Source: Verrucomicrobiota bacterium (lineage in GTDB: Bacteria; Verrucomicrobiota; Verrucomicrobiia; Opitutales; Opitutaceae). Taken from it: a stretch of 10,483 nt of DNA. Below the pieces are notes generated by a model that saw only the letters and a program-made list of their open reading frames with translations, had not been told where the DNA came from and did no database searches. The stretch covers positions 1-10,483 of the forward strand of contig JAURJO010000162.1 of NCBI GenBank assembly GCA_030832235.1, in the 5' to 3' direction. The position numbers and the translations under genes are program-made. Positions 5,855 through 10,483 of the stretch are shown piece by piece. Numbering within the stretch: position 1 is the stretch's first letter; the number at the start of each line of letters is the position of its first letter.

Positions 5855-8362
5855 TCACGGACGCGGCCGGCGCCCCCAGGTAACGGAGAGAATCTCGCCG
5901 CGGAAGGCCGGACCGCTCGACGTGCCGCCGATCGGGTTCACACCCGCCGCCACCTCCACCGGATCCACCACATAAAACTCCGCCGGCTCCCGCCAGACCT
6001 CGTGACCATCGACTTCCACACGCAGGTCACCTTGCGCGACATGGCGCGGCCGCCACCACGGCGACGGCGCGCGCAGAGACGGGACTATGATCCGCAGAAC
6101 GACCGGACGCCCCGCAGGTAAATTCACGGGCGGGCTGAACCGCCCCGGGCTGCCCCAATGATCCAGAAAGAAACGCGCCGCGCCACCGGTCCCGTATTCG
6201 ATCCCGATAATATCCCCGCGCTCCGGCCTGCCGGTTACCAGCAACGGCTCCCGCGCACCCACCGAAGGCGCGGCCGGCATGGAGAGCCGCAGTTCCACTT
6301 CCCCGCGGCTGCTGAAGCGTCGCGCCGCCTCGTCACCCGCAACCGCCGCCTCGGCCCGCAGGCGATTCAGGGACCCGGCATCGCGAACGAAACCGATCAC
6401 GCGAACCCCGGCCGGAAGGATTTCCGCGGCGCCCAGCCGAATTCCATCTCCCGCCTCGGCCCCACTGTACCACGGCGACAGCCCAAGCACTTCCGCGCCA
6501 TCCCAGCACAAACGAAGGCGACGCAGAGCCGCGGTGGTGCCAGCGGCAGTTAGCCCGCTCCAAACGGGCTGTTCCGCCGCGGGGAGCAGCGCGCCCGACT
6601 CCACGCGGAGGGTGTGGATTTCCCCCGCCCGGAAGGCCAACGGCGCCGTGCCGGCCCGCCGGCCGCGGGATGACTCGACCTCAACGACGACACGTTGGTC
6701 AGCGGCGTGAACCAACCACAGCCGCTCCGCGACGGGCGCGCGCCCGAACTCAGCCAGCAAGGCGCGCGTTCCAGCCGGCGCCGGCTCGATGCCGACACGA
6801 ATCTCGAGCGGACCCTGCGCCGCCCCCCTCACCTCGCGCCACCATGCGGCGGGCCTGTTGAAGCGCCGCGCCACCTCGCGCCAACCATCGGCGTTCCGCT
6901 CGATGAAAAGTCCGTCCAGCTGCAGGCTGTACAGGACCGCGAATGCACCCGAGAACAGCACGAGCGGTAAACCAAGGGTCAGCAAGGCCGCCGAGCCGAC
7001 CCGCGGAAAAAGCGCCCCCAGCCAGCGGTGCGCCGCCAACCAGCCCACCGCCGCCAGCAGCATGAGCGACGGCGCGAAGTCGCTCTGGTAACGGGCGAGC
7101 GAACCGAAGAAAAGCACAAGGGTTCCGGCGAGCGCCGCGAAGAGCACGACCGTCACACCGAGCCACGCAACCAACGCGCGGCGATCCCGGCGATCCCGGC
7201 GCCACAGCGCCAGCGGAGCCGCGAGAGCGAGGCACGCGAAGGGGAGGTTCGTGAACAGCCCGTAGACGTCGTCGTGTCCGCCAAAGCCCGGAGGCTTCGT
7301 CGGAAGGTTCGCGGGGCGGATGAAGGGGAATGCCGGCGACCATTCCGCGACGGAGAAAAAGTACCTCCACACGTTGAACGGCGCGTGCGTGGGCCGGAAG
7401 TGGGCCATCTTCGATTCGTAATCCAAGCTGAACTGGTACGCCTGGCCGAACTGCAGCGGATTCCCGAACCGCGCGTGGTTGTGCCACGCCATCGCCGACC
7501 CCACCAGCAGCAGCGGCACCAGCGCCGCCAGCAGGGGCGTCCAGGGCAAGCGCCTCTCACCCCGCCACCAGATGACAAGGGGCACCGCCAGCATCGGCCC
7601 GGCAATCAGGTAGGTCGGCCGTGACGCGATCGCCAAACCGAGGCACCAACCCGCGCCGGCGAACCACCACGCGCGGCTCCGTAAATCGCCGGGACCGATT
7701 GAGCCCTGGCCCTCCGGGTCACCGGGCCGGCTGCGCAACGCCCGCACCAGCGCCGGCCGCGCGGGATGCAGGCTCCGCCATACACAGAGCAGCGCGAGGA
7801 GCGCGAAACAGGAGCCCGCGCCGATCGGCAATTCCCACATGTGAGGCCGCCGCAGCAGCACCGGCCCGAGACCCGCGAGTCCGAGCGCGAGCACTCCGGG
7901 CGCCACAACCGCCAGCCCGGCCCCGGGAAAATAGCGCCGGCGCAGGTCGAGGAACAACACGACGGAAACGAGGAAGCCGCCGTACACGAATACGAGCACG
8001 GCGACCGCGAGCGGCAGATCAATTCCGGTCCAGAGCCGGAACGGAAGCATGAGGGCCACCACCGGCGCCGCGCCGAAATAGAGATAGTACTTCCCTCCGA
8101 AAAACGACGCGTCGTGCAGCGCCAATCCCGGCGGCCGCTGGGTGGGATCGTAGGGGTCCTTGATCTTCAGCAGCGCTTCCGGAACGTCGACTTTCAGGTG
8201 CAACTGGCCGTCGAGCCAGCCGTCGATCAGCAGGTTGTAGTAGTCGCGCTGCTCGAGCCCGAATTTCCACGGATCCCCGCTCGAACGGACGGTCCAGACG
8301 TAAAACCAACCGACCGCCGCGCACAGCGCCGCGACGAGCACGCGTTCGAACCACTTTTTCAT
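5855..8362 (-). CDS. Large polytopic membrane protein, possible GT-C-type glycosyltransferase, with soluble C-terminal domain
   Basis: The exact family is not certain. The 835-aa protein has an N-terminal membrane half (to about residue 480) with roughly ten to twelve hydrophobic segments, including about 5-26, 117-138, 149-170, 178-197, 249-266, 275-292, 369-386, 399-420, 429-446 and 456-480. A soluble C-terminal part of about 320 residues follows, rich in short alternating strands and likely a beta-sandwich. After the first helix a large non-cytoplasmic loop carries LEQRDYYNLLIDGWLDGQL (36-54) and FFGGKYYLYFGAAP (87-100), which resembles the acidic first loop of GT-C enzymes that use lipid-phosphate sugars. 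The start is the ATG at 8362 because it opens with MKKWFERVLV and a signal-anchor; the same frame stays open upstream to 9640, but that stretch is only the antisense of the oxidoreductase gene. A strong hairpin sits 6 bases upstream of the start. A GtrA gene follows by 40 bases. A non-catalytic membrane protein is possible. Confidence 0.82.
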   Translation of the reverse strand: MKKWFERVLVAALCAAVGWFYVWTVRSSGDPWKFGLEQRDYYNLLIDGWLDGQLHLKVDVPEALLKIKDPYDPTQRPPGLALHDASFFGGKYYLYFGAAPVVALMLPFRLWTGIDLPLAVAVLVFVYGGFLVSVVLFLDLRRRYFPGAGLAVVAPGVLALGLAGLGPVLLRRPHMWELPIGAGSCFALLALLCVWRSLHPARPALVRALRSRPGDPEGQGSIGPGDLRSRAWWFAGAGWCLGLAIASRPTYLIAGPMLAVPLVIWWRGERRLPWTPLLAALVPLLLVGSAMAWHNHARFGNPLQFGQAYQFSLDYESKMAHFRPTHAPFNVWRYFFSVAEWSPAFPFIRPANLPTKPPGFGGHDDVYGLFTNLPFACLALAAPLALWRRDRRDRRALVAWLGVTVVLFAALAGTLVLFFGSLARYQSDFAPSLMLLAAVGWLAAHRWLGALFPRVGSAALLTLGLPLVLFSGAFAVLYSLQLDGLFIERNADGWREVARRFNRPAAWWREVRGAAQGPLEIRVGIEPAPAGTRALLAEFGRAPVAERLWLVHAADQRVVVEVESSRGRRAGTAPLAFRAGEIHTLRVESGALLPAAEQPVWSGLTAAGTTAALRRLRLCWDGAEVLGLSPWYSGAEAGDGIRLGAAEILPAGVRVIGFVRDAGSLNRLRAEAAVAGDEAARRFSSRGEVELRLSMPAAPSVGAREPLLVTGRPERGDIIGIEYGTGGAARFFLDHWGSPGRFSPPVNLPAGRPVVLRIIVPSLRAPSPWWRPRHVAQGDLRVEVDGHEVWREPAEFYVVDPVEVAAGVNPIGGTSSGPAFRGEILSVTWGRRPRP
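7181..7198. repeat. Two tandem copies of a 9-bp unit in the large membrane-protein gene
   Basis: GCGATCCCG occurs twice in a row and encodes the Arg-Arg-Asp repeat of a charged loop (residues about 388-395, RRDRRDRR) between two membrane helices. It is in frame and harmless to the reading frame. Confidence 0.6.
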
Positions 8363-8446
8363 CGCGAGCCCCGCGCAGACGCGGGGGAAAACGTCACTTG
8401 CTTCCCCGTCGCCCTTGGCTTCGCCTTCGACATCAATGCCGACGCA
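8363..8446. promoter_or_regulatory. Divergent 84-bp spacer between the large membrane-protein gene and the sugar oxidoreductase gene
   Basis: Two genes are read outward from this gap, so it should hold start signals for both operons. I see no good -35/-10 pair and no Shine-Dalgarno motif on either side. The only evident structure is the GC-rich hairpin at 8369-8386. The remaining sequence next to the oxidoreductase start is featureless by eye. Confidence 0.4.
8369..8386. repeat. Perfect 7-bp GC hairpin next to the start codon of the large membrane-protein gene
   Basis: CCCCGCG (8369-8375) and CGCGGGG (8380-8386) pair perfectly around a CAGA loop. In the minus-strand transcript it ends 6 bases before the ATG at 8362, occupying the place of a ribosome-binding site; the purine-rich CGCGGGG arm is the only SD-like sequence there. 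It could limit translation or be an operator. It could also be chance in GC-rich DNA. Confidence 0.4.
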
Positions 8447-9457
8447 ATGAACCGCGCCGAAACCGAGCAACCCCAATTTGCCGTGATCGGCTGCGGACTC
8501 ATCGGCCGCAAGCGGGTCGTCGCCCTCGGGCCCAATCCGCCGCTGCTCTACACCTGCGATCTCGACGCGGCGCGCGCCTCCGCCCTCGCGGCCGGGGCGC
8601 CCGGCTGCACGGCGGTCACCGACGCCGCGCGGGTGTTCGCCGACCCTCGTGTCACCGCGGTCATCATCTCGACGCTCAACGCCTCCCTCGCCCCGCTCGC
8701 CTTGGCGGCGGTCCGCGCGGGCAAGCACGCGCTCGTGGAAAAACCCGGCGCCCTCAACGCGACGGAACTCCGCGCCGTGGCCGACGCAGCGCGGAGCACC
8801 GGGGCCAAGGTCCGTCTCGGCTACAACCACCGCTTCCACGGCGCGATGCTCAAGGCCCGCGAGCTGGTGGACGCCGGTGCGCTCGGCCCGCTGATGTTCC
8901 TGCGCGGACGCTACGGGCACGGTGGACGCAAAGGCTACGACCGCGAATGGCGCGCCGACCCCGCCCTGTCGGGTGGGGGCGAACTGATCGACCAAGGCGT
9001 GCACCTGATCGACCTTGCCGGCTGGTTCCTCGGCGAGTTCCCGACGGTCGAGGGCCACGCCGCGACGTACTTCTGGGACATGGCGGTCGACGACAACGCG
9101 TTCCTCTCGCTGCGCACCGCCGACGGACAAACCGCTTGGCTGCACGCCAGCTGCACGGAGTGGAAGAACCTGTTCTCCCTCGAGATCTACGGCCGCACGG
9201 GTAAGATCATTATCGACGGCTTGGGCGGAAGCTACGGCCCCGAACGGCTGACGTACTACCCGATGCCGGTCGAGATGCTCGGCAAACCCACGCCACCGGA
9301 GATCCACGAGTTCCCAACCGACCGCTCCTGGGCGCTCGAGACCGAGGCCTTCGTCAACGACATCCGCCTCGGCCGCGAACCGTCCCCCGGCCTCGCCGAA
9401 GGCATCCGCACGCTGGAGGTGGTGGAGCGGATATACGCGAGGGCCAAGGGAGGGTGA
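8447..9457 (+). CDS. Gfo/Idh/MocA-family NAD(P)-dependent sugar oxidoreductase
   Basis: The family oxidises or reduces sugars or nucleotide sugars with NAD(P); the substrate here is unknown. The 336-aa product starts at the ATG at 8447, immediately before the nucleotide-binding fold. Visible motifs: GxGxxG dinucleotide loop GCGLIG (15-20), an acidic residue ending strand 2 (CDLD, 37-40), the family Lys in EKP (98-100), and GYNHRFH (125-131). The substrate-side signature GGGELIDQGVHLIDLAGW (176-193) includes the His186 seen at the catalytic position in relatives. The length (330-390 aa is usual) and motif set are complete, so it should be active. The following gene overlaps its stop (GTGA) or begins 27 bases later, and hddA follows. 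The sequence style resembles oxidoreductases in surface-polysaccharide loci, so a role in making or modifying an activated heptose-type sugar is a reasonable inference, not shown. No Shine-Dalgarno motif is visible. Confidence 0.93.
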   Translation: MNRAETEQPQFAVIGCGLIGRKRVVALGPNPPLLYTCDLDAARASALAAGAPGCTAVTDAARVFADPRVTAVIISTLNASLAPLALAAVRAGKHALVEKPGALNATELRAVADAARSTGAKVRLGYNHRFHGAMLKARELVDAGALGPLMFLRGRYGHGGRKGYDREWRADPALSGGGELIDQGVHLIDLAGWFLGEFPTVEGHAATYFWDMAVDDNAFLSLRTADGQTAWLHASCTEWKNLFSLEIYGRTGKIIIDGLGGSYGPERLTYYPMPVEMLGKPTPPEIHEFPTDRSWALETEAFVNDIRLGREPSPGLAEGIRTLEVVERIYARAKGG

Positions 9458-9483
9458 AAGTGAGAGGGCAAGCGTCGGAACCC

Positions 9484-9861
9484 ATGACTGAAGGTGCCTC
9501 CCGACTCCGATTCGGCGCCCACACCAAGGCACTCGAGCTCTTCGACCTCGTGGTGACGGACCTCGCCGGTTTGACCGGCCTTTCACCGCTGGAGCGGCTG
9601 ATCGCCCAGCAGTTCGCCAGCGCCGACTCCATCGCGGCAAACATCGAGGAAGGCTTCGGCCGGGGAAGCAGCGCGGATTACGCGAGGTTTCTTCTCATCG
9701 CTCGCGGATCGGCCCAGGAAACCGCCGGCCGCTACCTTCGCCTGCGCCACTGGCTCACGGATGATATCGTGAACGACCGGGTTAAACGCTGCGACGAAAT
9801 CATCGCCATGCTCACAGCCGCCGTTCGAACTCTACGCGCCCGCAACCGCGTCAGCGAATAG
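9484..9861 (+). CDS. Four-helix-bundle protein (23S rRNA intervening-sequence protein, IVP/S23 family)
   Basis: Members were first found encoded within intervening sequences of bacterial 23S rRNA genes, but many are free-standing chromosomal genes with no proven role. They form small four-helix bundles that can assemble as pentamers. The product has 125 aa from the ATG at 9484; a GTG at 9454 that overlaps the preceding stop by 4 bases would add ten residues and cannot be excluded. The family core is clear: helix 1 KALELFDLVVTDL (15-27), then ASADSIAANIEEGFGRGSS (45-63) and YARFLLIARGSAQETAGRYL (66-85), the most conserved part of the family. A final amphipathic helix follows at about 97-120. 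It lies between the sugar oxidoreductase and hddA, not in an rRNA gene. A role in that operon is unproven; the family is often scattered near polysaccharide genes, so it may simply be a passenger. Confidence 0.9.
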   Translation: MTEGASRLRFGAHTKALELFDLVVTDLAGLTGLSPLERLIAQQFASADSIAANIEEGFGRGSSADYARFLLIARGSAQETAGRYLRLRHWLTDDIVNDRVKRCDEIIAMLTAAVRTLRARNRVSE

Positions 9862-9950
9862 GGCACGGCCTCACTCTCTTTCACTATTTCCAGGGCACCT
9901 TTTCGGCCTCCGTTTCCCCTTTCCCCCTCCCTCTCCCTTTCCCTCCCCGC
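9862..9950 (+). promoter_or_regulatory. Pyrimidine-rich leader of hddA
   Basis: The 89 bases between the four-helix-bundle gene and hddA are strongly C/T-biased on the plus strand, with an uninterrupted 36-base pyrimidine run at 9913-9948 that ends two bases before the ATG. The run contains a mirror-symmetric core (TCCCTCTCCCT, 9928-9938). A short direct repeat GGGCAC occurs at 9861-9866 and 9893-9898. No terminator hairpin and no Shine-Dalgarno sequence are visible, so initiation must rely on something else, such as ribosomal protein S1 binding to pyrimidines. No promoter boxes are recognised. Confidence 0.45.
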
Positions 9951-10483
9951 ATGATCATCACCCGTTCCCCCCTCCGTGTTTCGCTAGGCGGCGGCGGCAC
10001 CGACCTGCCGTCATATTACCGCGAGCACGGCGGCTTCCTCGTCGCGGCGGCGATCGACAAGTACGTCTACATCACCCAGCACCGCACGTTCCAGGAGGAG
10101 ATCATCGTCAAGTACTCGAAGCTCGAGCGCGTGGCCTCCGTGGATCAGATCGAGCACCCGATCATCCGGGAGGCGCTGAAATTGACGGGGGTGACCGACC
10201 CGCACCTCGAGCTGACCTCGATGGCCGACATCCCGGGCGGCACGGGGCTCGGTTCGAGCGGCAGCTTCACCACCGCGTTGCTCCGGGCGCTCCACGCCTA
10301 CCGGAAGAACCTCGTCTCGCCCGCGGAGCTGGCCGAGCAGGCCTGCGACATCGAGCTGAACCGGCTCGGCGAACCGATCGGCAAGCAGGACCAGTACATC
10401 GCGGCGATCGGCGGCATCACGGCGTTCACGTTTCATCGCGACGGCCGGGTCGAGTATCGTCCCTGCGCGATCTCGGAGGAGAC
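9951..10483 (+). CDS. hddA: D-glycero-alpha-D-manno-heptose-7-phosphate kinase (GHMP kinase), C-terminus cut by window edge
   Basis: The enzyme phosphorylates D-glycero-D-manno-heptose 7-phosphate at C1 with ATP, on the route to GDP-heptose used in surface glycans such as S-layer glycoproteins or LPS. Only the first 177 residues are in the window (the family is about 340 aa). The N-terminus MIITRSPLRVSLGGGGTDLP is the characteristic start of the HddA-type GHMP kinases. GHMP motif 2 (PGGTGLGSSGSFTTALLRAL, 95-114), the phosphate-binding loop, is intact. EPIGKQDQYIAAIGGITAF (141-159) carries the Lys-Gln-Asp of the family active site. The ATG at 9951 is unambiguous, since the N-terminal motif begins there. 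Other sugar-1-kinases of this subgroup (for example fucokinase-like GHMP proteins) share the motifs, so substrate is inferred from overall resemblance. Further heptose genes (isomerase, phosphatase, nucleotidyltransferase) would be expected to the right, outside the window. Confidence 0.88.
   Translation, partial: MIITRSPLRVSLGGGGTDLPSYYREHGGFLVAAAIDKYVYITQHRTFQEEIIVKYSKLERVASVDQIEHPIIREALKLTGVTDPHLELTSMADIPGGTGLGSSGSFTTALLRALHAYRKNLVSPAELAEQACDIELNRLGEPIGKQDQYIAAIGGITAFTFHRDGRVEYRPCAISEE

Noticed and set aside
7766..8446. 227-codon upstream extension of the oxidoreductase frame
   Set aside because: It is antisense to the large membrane-protein gene and has no domain; the Rossmann motif starts just after the ATG at 8447.
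8363..9640. 426-codon upstream extension of the large membrane-protein frame on the minus strand
   Set aside because: It lies opposite the oxidoreductase and part of the four-helix-bundle gene, is Arg/Gly/Glu-rich without domains, and the real protein begins at 8362 with a signal-anchor helix.
9861..9898. GGGCAC direct repeat in the hddA leader as a possible attachment or duplication site
   Set aside because: Six bases in GC-rich DNA is well within chance and no element lies between the copies.

Overview
The window is a GC-rich, gene-dense bacterial chromosome segment with nine protein-coding genes, two of them cut by the window edges, and no rRNA, tRNA, CRISPR array, insertion sequence or integrase that I can recognise. 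The longest gap between genes is about 176 bases. The gene content (a type II secretion secretin/ATPase pair, an outer-surface sugar pathway and a GtrA-type membrane protein) points to a diderm bacterium. High GC, nearly absent Shine-Dalgarno sequences and the mix of genes would fit Verrucomicrobiota (Opitutales-like), but that placement is inference and not shown by any single gene.

Layout. (1) Positions 1-3248, minus strand: a gspD-gspE pair. gspD (complete, 674 aa) is the outer-membrane secretin. gspE (409 aa, cut by the left edge) is the cytoplasmic ATPase, and its GTG start overlaps the gspD stop by 4 bases. (2) Positions 3249-3424: a divergent spacer holding a perfect 7-bp inverted repeat. 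(3) Positions 3425-5358, plus strand: aroC (chorismate synthase), then 44 bases later a 262-aa protein resembling CobW/G3E P-loop GTPases but with the key nucleotide-binding residues replaced. (4) Positions 5359-5397: a short convergent gap with a candidate terminator hairpin. (5) Positions 5398-8362, minus strand: an 835-aa polytopic membrane protein with a large soluble C-terminal domain, followed after 40 bases by a GtrA-family four-helix membrane protein. (6) Positions 8363-8446: a divergent spacer with a strong hairpin. (7) Positions 8447-10483, plus strand: a Gfo/Idh/MocA sugar oxidoreductase, a small four-helix-bundle protein of the 23S-rRNA-intervening-sequence (IVP) family, and the start of a GHMP kinase closely resembling D-glycero-D-manno-heptose-7-phosphate kinase (hddA), cut by the right edge.

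How they fit together. gspD and gspE are two components of one secretion machine. aroC is housekeeping (shikimate pathway). The genes from 5398 to the right end look like the edge of a surface-polysaccharide or glycan locus: hddA and the oxidoreductase would make or modify a nucleotide-activated sugar, while the GtrA protein and the large membrane protein could handle lipid-linked sugar transfer across the membrane. Most of the window is ordinary. The parts worth a second look are the degenerate CobW-like gene, the large membrane protein/GtrA pair, the IVP-family gene inside a sugar operon, and several unexplained hairpins and tracts between genes.
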